Positions 34,480-42,221 of a DNA stretch of 64,000 nt are shown piece by piece (the first letter of the stretch is position 1; each line of letters starts with the position of its first letter). The stretch comes from Corynebacterium jeddahense (GTDB taxonomy: Bacteria > Actinomycetota > Actinomycetes > Mycobacteriales > Mycobacteriaceae): NCBI RefSeq assembly GCF_028609865.1, contig NZ_CP063194.1, forward strand, positions 186,001 through 250,000, given 5' to 3'. The notes beneath the pieces are model-generated. The model did not search any database. It had not been told where the DNA came from and worked only from the letters and a program-made list of their open reading frames with translations. A program made the position numbers and the translations under genes.

Positions 34480-35679
34480 GTGACTACCCGAAGCGTGAGC
34501 GAGCGTCTCGCAGGCACCCCCGCGGTGCGCGACACGATCATGTCGGCGGCCGCCGCGGCGCGCTCCGGGGACGGCTACGCCATGACGCACGCGTGGCTGT
34601 TCACCGGCCCGCCCGGCTCCGGCCGCTCCACCGCCGCGCTCGCGTTCGCGGCGGCGCTCATGTGCGAGAACCCGGACGAGATCGGGTGCGGCCGCTGCGC
34701 GGGGTGCCGCGACGCGCTCGCCGGTACGCACACGGATCTCGTGCGGGTCGTGCCGGAGGGGGTGTTCATCACGGTGGACTTCGTGCGCGAGGAGATCGTG
34801 AAGACGGCGGCGCGCCTGCCCACGGTCGCACCGTGGCGCGTCGTCATCATCGAGGACGCCGACCGCCTCAACGAGCAGGCCGCCGACGCGCTGCTCAAGA
34901 CGGTGGAGGAGCCGCCGGAGCACACCGTCGTGATCATGTGCGCCCCGTCCACCGACCCGGAAGACTTCCGCCCGACGCTGCGCTCGCGGTGCCGCCACCT
35001 GCACATTCCGCCGCCGTCCGCCGCGGAGGTCGAGCGCATCCTCCGCGAGGAGGAGGGCGCGAGCCCCGACGACGCCCGCACGTACGCCGCCGCGACCTTC
35101 CAGCACGTCGGCCGCGCCCGGCTCATGGTGCACAACGACGGCGTGCGCACCCGCCGGGCAATGGCGGTGCAGCTCGCGGAGCTCGTCTTCCACGGCTCGC
35201 AGGCGTTCCAGGCGGTGGGCGCGCTGCTCAAGGCGGCGGAGAACGAGGCCGTCGAGGCGCACAAGGCGGAGGACGAGGCGGAGCGCGCGAAGCTCGAGAA
35301 CGCCCTCGGCGTGGGGGCGAAGGGCAAGGGCGCGGCGAAGGCGCTGCGCTCGGTCTCGGCGTCGGTGAAGCAGCTCGAGGACGAGCAGAAGCGCCGCAGC
35401 ACGAGGCGAAGGCGGGACATGCTCGACCTCGTCTTGGTGGATCTCGCGAGCGTGTACCGCGACGCGCTCGTCGTGCAGACGGGCGCCGGCCTCCCGCTCG
35501 TCAACCCGGACTTCGAGGGTCTCGCGCGCGAGATCGCGGGCCGCGTGCCGGCAGTGGGGCTTGTCGAGTGCTTGGAGGCGATCTCGCAGTGCCGCGAGCG
35601 CCTCGGCCAGAGCGTGACGCCGGCGGTGGCGTTCAACGGGATGCTCGGCCGGATCCGGCTCGCCTGCAACGCCTCCTGA
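34480..35679 (+). CDS. holB: DNA polymerase III delta' subunit
   Basis: 399 residues. AAA+ features: GPPGSGRST in place of a full Walker A (Arg for Lys, typical of non-hydrolysing delta'), a four-Cys zinc site (CGRCAGC region), VVIIEDADRLNEQAADALLK and TLRSRCR. A Lys/Ala/Glu-rich insert lies at about 245-305. It is part of the clamp-loading complex. Next comes tRNA-Thr. Confidence 0.92.
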   Translation: MTTRSVSERLAGTPAVRDTIMSAAAAARSGDGYAMTHAWLFTGPPGSGRSTAALAFAAALMCENPDEIGCGRCAGCRDALAGTHTDLVRVVPEGVFITVDFVREEIVKTAARLPTVAPWRVVIIEDADRLNEQAADALLKTVEEPPEHTVVIMCAPSTDPEDFRPTLRSRCRHLHIPPPSAAEVERILREEEGASPDDARTYAAATFQHVGRARLMVHNDGVRTRRAMAVQLAELVFHGSQAFQAVGALLKAAENEAVEAHKAEDEAERAKLENALGVGAKGKGAAKALRSVSASVKQLEDEQKRRSTRRRRDMLDLVLVDLASVYRDALVVQTGAGLPLVNPDFEGLAREIAGRVPAVGLVECLEAISQCRERLGQSVTPAVAFNGMLGRIRLACNAS

Positions 35680-35741
35680 CCTGCCGGTTTCTCAGTTCCG
35701 CCGCCCTGCGATAAGCTCAACGTTCGGTGCAGCAATGCCCG

Positions 35742-35817
35742 GCCACCTTAGCTCAGTCGGTAGAGCATCTCACTCGTAATGAGAAGGTCGCGAGTTCGAT
35801 TCTCGCAGGTGGCTCCA
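35742..35817 (+). tRNA. tRNA-Thr (anticodon CGT), likely prophage attachment gene
   Basis: A normal 76-nt cloverleaf: acceptor GCCACCT/AGGTGGC, anticodon loop CTCGTAA in stem TCTCA/TGAGA, T-loop TTCGATT, encoded CCA. It is the last clear core gene. The accessory DUF3644 gene and phage integrase follow directly, so its 3' end is the best candidate attL core. Confidence 0.95.
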
Positions 35818-35820
35818 CCA

Positions 35821-35860
35821 AAAGCCCAGCTAAACAGCCGTTTTAGCTGGGCTTTCTTTT
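35821..35860 (+). terminator. Terminator of tRNA-Thr
   Basis: A 14-bp perfect stem (AAAGCCCAGCTAAA and its complement) is followed by a T-rich run. It begins four bases after the tRNA CCA. Confidence 0.85.
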
Positions 35861-35912
35861 CGTCTCCGGCGTTTCGGGTTGTCCCGAGTTGTCCCAGGTT
35901 GCCCCGTTTATT

Positions 35913-35941
35913 ACCGAGCACAGACCGAGCACAGACCGAGC
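35913..35941 (+). repeat. 11-bp tandem repeat
   Basis: ACCGAGCACAG is repeated two full times plus a partial third copy between tRNA-Thr and the DUF3644 gene. It may belong to the integration region; no function is shown. Confidence 0.6.
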
Positions 35942-35996
35942 ACGCAGTGCTACTACGAAAATGACCGCATTTGGGCGATCGTTAGACTGAACCGTT

Positions 35997-37004
35997 ATGG
36001 ATACGGGAAATGAAGAGATCGTTGAGCGGCTCCTGGAGAAGAGCAAGGAGGCCTTTGCTCTCGCGCTGGAGCTCTACAACAGGCCGACGCTGAAATACCA
36101 CGCTGAGTCCTGCTCGATCTTTCTCTGTAACGCCTGGGAATTGATGCTCAAGGCGTACCTGATCCGAGAGCGCGGCATCGACTCGATTTACTATTCGGAT
36201 GAGCCGGACAAGACCATTGCGCTTGCAGATTGTCTTAAAAAGATTTTCACGAACGAAAAGGACCCACTGCGCATCAACATGGCGGAGATCATCCGCTTCC
36301 GCAACGTCAACACGCACTTCATCACCGACGAGTATGAGATCTTCATCGGCCCGTTCCTGCAGAAATCTGTGATGAACTACGCAGACAAGCTTCTCGAACT
36401 GCACGATGAATCAGTCAGCGACTTGATACCCGAAAATCACCTCACCCTCGCAGTGCGTCGCGGCGCTATCGACCCTGATGTGATTCGGACGAAATACGAG
36501 CCCCATGTTGCAGAGAAGCTACTGAAAATGAGCCAGCAGGCCGCCGACGCGGCTGGGACTGGGGAGGGAGGCGCCGCTGCAGCCATCTACGAGACAAATC
36601 TCCGCATCGTCAAAAAGGCGAAGGACGCCGACCTCAACGTCTATGTCGATAATGACGCGGACGCCGGCATTGCGATCGTGAAAGACGTTCGCGATGCCGC
36701 GAGTTACTATCCATTCACGGTTAAGAACGCGGTCCGGGAAGTTCAAAACCGTTTGAAAAAGTCGAAGACCACCATCTACTACAAGGGTGAGAAGAAAACC
36801 TTTAACTGGTGGCACTTCAACCTATTCAACCAGGTATTTCAGTTCCGTGAGGATTCGAAATTCGCTTACGATCGAAGCACTGCGGGAGAGAGCAACCCAT
36901 CCTGGACTTACTCGCAGAGGGCTATCGACTTTATCGTTGCCAACCTTGAAAAAGAGCCTGAAACGTGCATCGATGCACTGCATGCCAAAACGACGAAAAA
37001 GTAA
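35997..37004 (+). CDS. DUF3644 / HEPN-like protein, defence candidate
   Basis: 335 residues. The N-terminal half matches DUF3644: SKEAFALALELYNRPTLKYH, FLCNAWELMLKAYLI, KKIFTNEKDPLRINM. An RNVNTH sequence (Rx4H) follows, as in HEPN ribonucleases. The C-terminal half is not recognised; it has a WWHFNLFNQ stretch. GC content is visibly lower than in the chromosome or the phage late genes, suggesting transfer. No ribosome site precedes the ATG. A TTAGACT element 10 bases upstream could serve a leaderless transcript. The site between a tRNA and an integrase is a common place for phage-defence cargo. The RNase role is inferred. Confidence 0.78.
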   Translation: MDTGNEEIVERLLEKSKEAFALALELYNRPTLKYHAESCSIFLCNAWELMLKAYLIRERGIDSIYYSDEPDKTIALADCLKKIFTNEKDPLRINMAEIIRFRNVNTHFITDEYEIFIGPFLQKSVMNYADKLLELHDESVSDLIPENHLTLAVRRGAIDPDVIRTKYEPHVAEKLLKMSQQAADAAGTGEGGAAAAIYETNLRIVKKAKDADLNVYVDNDADAGIAIVKDVRDAASYYPFTVKNAVREVQNRLKKSKTTIYYKGEKKTFNWWHFNLFNQVFQFREDSKFAYDRSTAGESNPSWTYSQRAIDFIVANLEKEPETCIDALHAKTTKK

Positions 37005-37005
37005 A

Positions 37006-37092
37006 AACGCCAACCCTCGGAGCAAAGGAATTCTCAGGCCGAAGCCCTACTCCCATTCGGGAACCCAGCTTTATCCTTCTCGGGTTGGCGTT
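37006..37092. repeat. 11-bp inverted repeat with 65-base spacer
   Basis: AACGCCAACCC at 37006-37016 is matched by its complement at 37082-37092. The pair starts 2 bases after the DUF3644 stop and lies between it and the integrase. It may be a terminator, a structured RNA or part of the attachment region. Confidence 0.5.
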
Positions 37093-37281
37093 GTATCCGC
37101 AAGCGTAATTGCGCAACCACACTTGCACAACACATACACGCACATCAAACGAGATGTTTTGCAAAAAGACGAGGTAAAGAAGGTAAAAAATTTGCGATCC
37201 ACCACCCGAAAAATACCCCCGCAGGCGACAGTTGAATTGTCCCCGAACCATTAAACGAACTCAAAGAGTTAGCCACCGTGG

Positions 37282-38502
37282 CTATCCGGCATCCGGCACC
37301 GCGCGCAGACCGTCGCGCCGGGCGGTGCGCTCCGCGCGGCGTTGCGCGCGGGCGGCGTCGCGCTGGCGTTCGGCGGCGAGGTAGGTGTCCATTGCATTGG
37401 GGACGGCGTCGAGTCCTTCGTCCCAGAGGTGGCCGTAGATGTTGAGGGTGGTGGAGGCGTCGGCGTGGCCGCACATGCGTTGCACCGCGTATACGTCAGC
37501 GCCGGAGGCGATGGCAATGGAGACGCCCGTGTGTTTGAGGGTGTAGGTGTCAACGCCTTCCAACCCGGCGTCTTTGCACATCTGTGCCCAGATACGCCGC
37601 CAGCGGGCTGTGGTCCAGACGTTGCCGTGCTCGTCGGTCAGCAGCGGGTCGGTGGGTGCTTTGCCCACGCACTCGTCTTCGAGGTCCAGGAGGAGCTCGC
37701 CGCCGACGGGTACGTCACGGCAGAGGTGATTCTTGGTGTCGCCCTCGCGGCCGAGCTGGTCCACAGAGCGCTGCACGTGCAGTCGCCGCCGGCGGTAGTC
37801 GAGGTCCTCGACGTGGAACCCCTTGGCCTCACCCGGGCGGACGAGAGTCAAGAGCAGCACCCGCACGAAAAGCTTGGCCTGCGGGGTCGGCGCCGCTTGT
37901 AGAAGACGGTCGACCTCGGACACGCGCAGCGCGCGCCGCTTCCCCTTCTCCTGCCGGACAAGGTCACCAGATTCGAGCGGGTGGTCGTAGATGATCTTCT
38001 GCTTCACCGCGAGCGTGCACAAAGCATTGATGACGATGCCCACCTTGCGCTTCTGCCCCGAACCGAGCGGTTTGGCTTCCTTCTGGTGCGGCCGCCGGGA
38101 CTGCAGGCTGTCGATCCAGGTGGTGATCGTCGGCCCGTCCAGCTCGCAGATCGGCGTTTTGCCGAAGACCGGCGCTACGTGGGCCCAGGCAGAGCGGTAA
38201 GACGCCACGGTCGACTTAGCTTTGCCCTCCTTGGACTTAATCCAGGGGTCCCATAGGTCCTCGAGCGTGATGTCGCGTTTGTCTTTGGTGATCCAGGTGC
38301 CTTGCTGCTGGCCAACCTCGACGCGCGCGCAGTGCGCTTCGGCCGCGTCGAACGTGGAAAACGCCTTCGTGACTTCGCGGCCGTTTTCCACCCATACGGC
38401 GAGCCAGCGTTTGCCTTTGCCCCATCGGGAGGATCGGATGCGGGTTTTCTGGCTGGTTTTGTCGGGATTGCGTTTCGTCCACTGGTCGCGAACGTGAGCC
38501 AT
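37282..38502 (-). CDS. Tyrosine-type phage integrase
   Basis: 406 residues. An N-terminal arm-binding part and a SAM-like core-binding domain (about 70-170) precede the catalytic domain. Arg I is in LTLVRPGEA, the second box reads YTLKHTGVS, where the usual HxLRH has Tyr and Lys, and the nucleophile Tyr is in LNIYGHLW, preceded by CGH. It integrates and, with the HTH protein at 41920 as possible helper, excises the prophage. It points towards tRNA-Thr, as expected for an int gene beside attL. Confidence 0.93.
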   Translation of the reverse strand: MAHVRDQWTKRNPDKTSQKTRIRSSRWGKGKRWLAVWVENGREVTKAFSTFDAAEAHCARVEVGQQQGTWITKDKRDITLEDLWDPWIKSKEGKAKSTVASYRSAWAHVAPVFGKTPICELDGPTITTWIDSLQSRRPHQKEAKPLGSGQKRKVGIVINALCTLAVKQKIIYDHPLESGDLVRQEKGKRRALRVSEVDRLLQAAPTPQAKLFVRVLLLTLVRPGEAKGFHVEDLDYRRRRLHVQRSVDQLGREGDTKNHLCRDVPVGGELLLDLEDECVGKAPTDPLLTDEHGNVWTTARWRRIWAQMCKDAGLEGVDTYTLKHTGVSIAIASGADVYAVQRMCGHADASTTLNIYGHLWDEGLDAVPNAMDTYLAAERQRDAARAQRRAERTARRDGLRAVPDAG

Positions 38503-38613
38503 TGCTATTCTCTCTTTCGTCTAGCCACCCAGTCCCCCGAGGTGGTTGGGCACTCCATAAGTCGCTCCGCGGTTGTAGCTGGCCGGCTCCCGCGGGGCGC
38601 ACCTAACTCCGTT

Positions 38614-39312
38614 CTACTTCGGAACCTCTGCGTCGACGCTCCAACCGGAGAAAATGCCGCCGCCGGTCGTCGCTAAGCGAACATCGGTGACGTGTTGAAC
38701 ACGCGGGTCGCCGTCTGACTTGGCCATCCAGATCATCGAAGCCACGGAGTTTGCCATTTCTTTACGGGTGACCTCTGACTGGAAGTGCTCCTTAACGCCC
38801 GGGCGATCCTGGTCGATGTAACCGACGAATCGGGTTCCGCCATCCTCGGTGTCTACACCGCGGATCGCACAGACTGGCAGTCCACCAGCGGCGAGGTTTT
38901 GTGATGCGCAGTTACTTGCTTTGTAGATCTCCTCGTCGAACCAGTCTTGAGGCGCGCGGGCTAAGTCGACGCCGTCGGCTGCGTTGGGTGAAGGTTTCTC
39001 CTCCTCGGAAGAAGGGCTGGGAGCTTCCTCCTCGCTCGATGTAGACGCGGGAGCCTCGGACGTAGTCTGCTGACTACTCGTTTCCGTCGAGGGGGAGGGG
39101 GATTCAGATGACACGCTGGTCGTCGGCCCCGGAGAAGCGGTGTCCTCGCCGGACGAGTCGTCCAGTAACGTGCCGATAGCACCAACCACGAACAGGACGC
39201 CTAGTCCGATTCCGCCCCACTTGAGACAGCCTCCCCTCTTCTTTTCCGGCGGCGTGGTCTCATTTGCTGGCGGGGGAGTGGATGATTCATAGTTCGAGAT
39301 CGGCGTGCTCAT
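38614..39312 (-). CDS. Membrane-anchored prophage protein, unknown function
   Basis: 232 residues with a good GAGAGGA ribosome site. A short cytoplasmic head with a KKRGGC motif leads into a transmembrane helix (about 30-50), then a Ser/Thr/Glu/Pro-rich stalk (about 52-110) and an outer domain with two cysteines (SNCASQ and LPVCAI). It lies in the lysogeny module beside the repressor, where superinfection-exclusion proteins are often found. That role is a guess. Confidence 0.72.
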   Translation of the reverse strand: MSTPISNYESSTPPPANETTPPEKKRGGCLKWGGIGLGVLFVVGAIGTLLDDSSGEDTASPGPTTSVSSESPSPSTETSSQQTTSEAPASTSSEEEAPSPSSEEEKPSPNAADGVDLARAPQDWFDEEIYKASNCASQNLAAGGLPVCAIRGVDTEDGGTRFVGYIDQDRPGVKEHFQSEVTRKEMANSVASMIWMAKSDGDPRVQHVTDVRLATTGGGIFSGWSVDAEVPK

Positions 39313-39323
39313 TTACGTTCCTC

Positions 39324-39725
39324 TCACGCGCTGGCGCGCCGGGGTGCGCGCCAGACCTCCAGTAGGTGGACAGTGACCCCAAGTTCGGCCGCGATCGCGC
39401 CGGGGTGGGGACCGAGCGCTGCTTCGGCGCTCTTGTATTCATCTTCGCTGATCAGTGTTTCGGCCGCCCAGCGATCGGCGGCGCGCTCTTGCTTCTCGAC
39501 GACCCACCGCGGCAGATCCGGCCCCGCATCGTGTCCAAGGACGGCGTGGCCGAGTTCGTGCGCGAGCGTGCATCGTCGCGCGCGGGCGGGAAGGTCGGCC
39601 CGGAGGCTGATCGTCCGGCGGGCGGGATACCACCGGCCCTTGTCGCCCCCGCGGTGGGAGACGACCTCGATGCCGTGCTCGAGCGCGATCTCCACGAGGC
39701 TAGGGTCCTTCGCCAAAGCCCTCAT
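39324..39725 (-). CDS. ImmA/IrrE-family metallopeptidase
   Basis: 133 residues with the zinc motif HELGHAVLGH and a downstream ERAADRWAAE helix that supplies the third ligand. It overlaps the 3' end of the repressor gene by 26 bases. In ICEBs1-type elements such proteases cleave the neighbouring XRE repressor to trigger induction, and this pair has the same layout. A GGAGGGAG site inside the repressor gene precedes the start. Confidence 0.9.
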   Translation of the reverse strand: MRALAKDPSLVEIALEHGIEVVSHRGGDKGRWYPARRTISLRADLPARARRCTLAHELGHAVLGHDAGPDLPRWVVEKQERAADRWAAETLISEDEYKSAEAALGPHPGAIAAELGVTVHLLEVWRAPRRASA

Positions 39726-40149
39726 CTCCCTCCTCCGGCTCGTCCGGGGACGAGTCGGCGGCGAACGCGCCCAGGTCTTGCGCCTCTCGCTGATCCCGTA
39801 TCTGCTTCAAATCGTCCTCGACGTGGCTGATTGGGCGATTCCATACTTCGCTGCCACGCTTCATGCGCTTCAGCACCTCGGCGGCCAGCTGCTCGTCGCT
39901 AAGTAGCTCCATCTTCATTTGTGCCGCGTAACCCTCGAGATCCTGCTCGATGAGGATGTCCAAGGCTAGGAGGCCGGGGACGGCACTCACTTGATAGGCG
40001 CGCGCAATCTTCACGGCGGTCTCGACGGTGACGGTTTCCTCGCGGAGTTGCCTCGCCAACGTCGTAGGCGGAAGGCCCGAATTGAGAGCAATCTGCCGGT
40101 CGGAATCATGGCCGCGAAAGCTGCTAAGCCACTGCTCAAACTTGGTCAT
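39700..40149 (-). CDS. XRE-family phage repressor
   Basis: 149 residues from the ATG at 40149. The helix-turn-helix lies at about 15-60 (SDRQIALNSGLPPTTLARQL). A helical middle and an acidic C-terminus (SPDEPEEGDEGFGEG) follow, the likely target of the partner protease. It diverges from the Cro-like gene across a 116-base operator region. Confidence 0.85.
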   Translation of the reverse strand: MTKFEQWLSSFRGHDSDRQIALNSGLPPTTLARQLREETVTVETAVKIARAYQVSAVPGLLALDILIEQDLEGYAAQMKMELLSDEQLAAEVLKRMKRGSEVWNRPISHVEDDLKQIRDQREAQDLGAFAADSSPDEPEEGDEGFGEGP

Positions 40150-40171
40150 GAACCAATTATGGCACACGTAT

Positions 40172-40187
40172 GTATCGCAGGCAATAC
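40172..40187. promoter_or_regulatory. Candidate repressor operator
   Basis: GTATCGCAGGCAATAC is an imperfect palindrome with half site GTATYGC, lying 22 bases before the repressor start in the divergent promoter region. A further GTATC follows at 40192. It is the best operator candidate by position. Confidence 0.5.
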
Positions 40188-40265
40188 AAAAAGTATCAAA
40201 AACGGCTTGCTAATGAACCGTAACTGGTTTAATGTGAACCGCACACGGCACAGAGAGGAGCGAAT

Positions 40266-40514
40266 GTGGATAACACCGTGATCAAGGTCCGACCTGGACT
40301 ACTTGAGCGTCTGAAAGAGAACAGCGGAATCACCTCGGATGAAGCCTTCGCCCGCACCATCGGCGTTTCCCGGCAGACGCTAATCGCTACGCGCAATGGC
40401 GAGCGTGAACCGTCTATTGGCTTCGCAGTTGGCGTTGCGCAGGCGTTCGGGCTCGGTCTCTCCGAGGTGGTCGTGTGGGAAGACGAGCAAAAGACAGAAG
40501 CTCCGGCTGCGTAG
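40266..40514 (+). CDS. Cro-like helix-turn-helix protein
   Basis: 82 residues from a GTG preceded by GAGAGGAGCG. The helix-turn-helix is SDEAFARTIGVSRQTLIATR followed by NGEREPS. It diverges from the repressor and starts the early operon, the Cro position. The start codon lies inside a TGTGGATAA sequence, a DnaA box on the minus strand. Confidence 0.85.
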   Translation: MDNTVIKVRPGLLERLKENSGITSDEAFARTIGVSRQTLIATRNGEREPSIGFAVGVAQAFGLGLSEVVVWEDEQKTEAPAA

Positions 40515-40537
40515 GCGCGCCGGGCAGGAAGGAAACG

Positions 40538-40831
40538 ATGAAGCAGGGAAGTATCCAGAGACTCTTCGACCAGTGGGTCGAAGCCACGGTGTTGTTTGAA
40601 GCTGGCCCCGACGAGTTCGGGACGGACGCCTGGCACCAGGCAATCGGGAAGATGTTGGCTTTCTCGCAAATGTTCTGCGAGCTCGCCGGTGATCAGACCA
40701 CCTACCAAAAGACGCACTTCGCGGAATGCAAGGCGCAGAGCGAAGCCCGTAAAGACGAGATCCTCGCAAAGCACCGCGACCTCCGCGACGATGCCCTGGC
40801 TATGGCGGAGGCAGCAACCACCCACGAATAG
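40538..40831 (+). CDS. Small early phage protein
   Basis: 97 residues from the ATG at 40538, which follows AGGAAGG. It is helical, rich in Ala, Glu and Lys, and starts MKQGSIQRLFDQWVEATVLF. No family is recognised. Confidence 0.72.
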   Translation: MKQGSIQRLFDQWVEATVLFEAGPDEFGTDAWHQAIGKMLAFSQMFCELAGDQTTYQKTHFAECKAQSEARKDEILAKHRDLRDDALAMAEAATTHE

Positions 40832-40834
40832 GAA

Positions 40835-40860
40835 AACCCGCCTGATAGCAGCAGGCGGGT
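40835..40860 (+). terminator. Hairpin between early genes
   Basis: An 8-9 bp stem (ACCCGCCT and its complement) with a loop of about 9 bases lies between two early genes. There is no T run, so it may be an attenuator or processing site instead of a full terminator. Confidence 0.4.
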
Positions 40861-40882
40861 GTGGATCCAGAAAAGGAAAACC

Positions 40883-41401
40883 ATGCAGAACAATACCACT
40901 TCAACATCAGCGGAGGGGCACATGATGACCCGTGAAGCTCTGGTGTATGACCGCCGGCGTCCGTCGGGAAAGCGCGCGAGTGTTCTTGCCCTGTCCCCGG
41001 AGCAGCGCGCATATCGCCGCGCCAACATGACCAGGCCGCAGACGGCACAGGCGGAAATGCACAACGCCTACGAGAAGCTGGGTGAAGCGCTCGGCAACTT
41101 CCAGATGTTCGACGCGACCGGGCACCCGGAGGACTGGCTTCCGCACACCATCGAGGCACTCGATGGGTTTCTCACTGCACTCCTTGGCTTCCAACGGGAG
41201 GTTAACGCTGTCGTAGCAAGCGACCCGTACTTCATTGCTGTCCGCGAGCGGCAGAACCTCGCACTAATCGAGCTGAACAGCAGCGTGACGCCTGCGGCAA
41301 TCCTTGAGGACGCCTTGCGTCTCTCCGAAGGGGCGTCGTCCAAGGCAGCCCGCGTAGTGAAACGCATGGTTCACGGGCTCGAACTCCGGGAGGTGAACTG
41401 A
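40883..41401 (+). CDS. Early phage protein, unknown function
   Basis: 172 residues with an AAAAGGA ribosome site. The N-terminus is polar and disordered; the rest is helical (EMHNAYEKLGEALGNFQMF, IEALDGFLTALLGFQREVN). No family is recognised. Confidence 0.72.
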   Translation: MQNNTTSTSAEGHMMTREALVYDRRRPSGKRASVLALSPEQRAYRRANMTRPQTAQAEMHNAYEKLGEALGNFQMFDATGHPEDWLPHTIEALDGFLTALLGFQREVNAVVASDPYFIAVRERQNLALIELNSSVTPAAILEDALRLSEGASSKAARVVKRMVHGLELREVN

Positions 41402-41404
41402 CCG

Positions 41405-41923
41405 ATGGCGTGGATCAGAACAGCAGGCGGCGACGGGTACCTGTTTTACCGGTCTCGACGATTCTTCGGGGCAGGGGTTGAACTATTCGTCGCCGGGCTC
41501 GGTGTAGAGGGGCGCCGCTCCGCTACTTTGCAGGTCCAGGACCCAGTAACCGTACCGACGACGGCCAGAAAAGATATCCATAAAGTCGTCGTACTCATCC
41601 TCCGTGAGGGGCTGCAGGCACTCGGGTTCAGCGGCATCCGGGACATCGAGATAGATGTCATCGGTTGGCTCAAGCCAGAGCACCGGATTGCCAGGGGAGT
41701 AAAGCTTCACCGGCACACCGTATTGCTGCGCGTTCACCCAGGCAGCGTGGACATACGCGAAATCCCTCAAGGGGATTGGGTATTCACGGTCATCTTCGAA
41801 GCAAAGAGAGAAAACGCTGTTCGCCATGTCGTGAAGCGTATCCGCAAGGCGCGGGTGAAGCGCCGCACAGACCGAGCCTTCGCAGCAGGTACGAACATTC
41901 GGCGACGGGAGGTGAAGAAATGA
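41405..41923 (+). CDS. Uncertain early ORF enclosing an antisense gene
   Basis: 172 codons. The start has a strong GGGAGGTGA site inside the previous gene's end, and the stop overlaps the next ATG (ATGA), so the ends fit the operon. The middle is dominated by GTA and other codons that read as complements of the minus-strand ORF 41483-41827, so that part is probably not coding. It may be an early gene into which an inverted gene has been inserted. Confidence 0.3.
   Translation: MAWIRTAGGDGYLFYRSRRFFGAGVELFVAGLGVEGRRSATLQVQDPVTVPTTARKDIHKVVVLILREGLQALGFSGIRDIEIDVIGWLKPEHRIARGVKLHRHTVLLRVHPGSVDIREIPQGDWVFTVIFEAKRENAVRHVVKRIRKARVKRRTDRAFAAGTNIRRREVKK
41483..41827 (-). CDS. Small acidic protein encoded antisense in the early operon
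   Basis: 114 residues with natural composition: RDFAYVHAAWVNAQQYGVPV, a LTEDEYDDFMDIF motif and YGYWVLDLQ. Codon use is like other phage genes. No ribosome site is visible. No family is recognised. Confidence 0.55.
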   Translation of the reverse strand: MANSVFSLCFEDDREYPIPLRDFAYVHAAWVNAQQYGVPVKLYSPGNPVLWLEPTDDIYLDVPDAAEPECLQPLTEDEYDDFMDIFSGRRRYGYWVLDLQSSGAAPLYTEPGDE

Positions 41924-42111
41924 GCACGTTCATCACTGTCCGCGAGTTCGCGGAGCGCACCGGCTACGCGGAGAAGACCATCCGAAAGCTCGTCCGCCGC
42001 GGCGAGATTCACTCCGGCCGGCGCCGTGGCCAGAAGCCCGGCAAGGGGGTGAAGATCCTGATCCCCGACTCGGAGGTCGAGCGCTTCGTGCGCATGGAGG
42101 AAGTCGCCTAG
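41920..42111 (+). CDS. Excisionase-like helix-turn-helix protein
   Basis: 63 residues: TVREFAERTGYAEKTIRKLV, then a basic wing RGEIHSGRRRGQKPGKG and IPDSEVERFVR. This is the MerR/Xis-type winged helix found in excisionases. A GGGAGGTGA site precedes it. It could direct the integrase to excise. Confidence 0.82.
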   Translation: MSTFITVREFAERTGYAEKTIRKLVRRGEIHSGRRRGQKPGKGVKILIPDSEVERFVRMEEVA

Positions 42112-42221
42112 AGGGAATTGATAACGAGGGAGTTCGAACGATGCAGTATCTCGACTTGGCCGAAAGCGCAGGCCGTGAGCGTCAGCGAATGCTTCTGCGG
42201 CTGCACAATTCGGGCGTTGCC

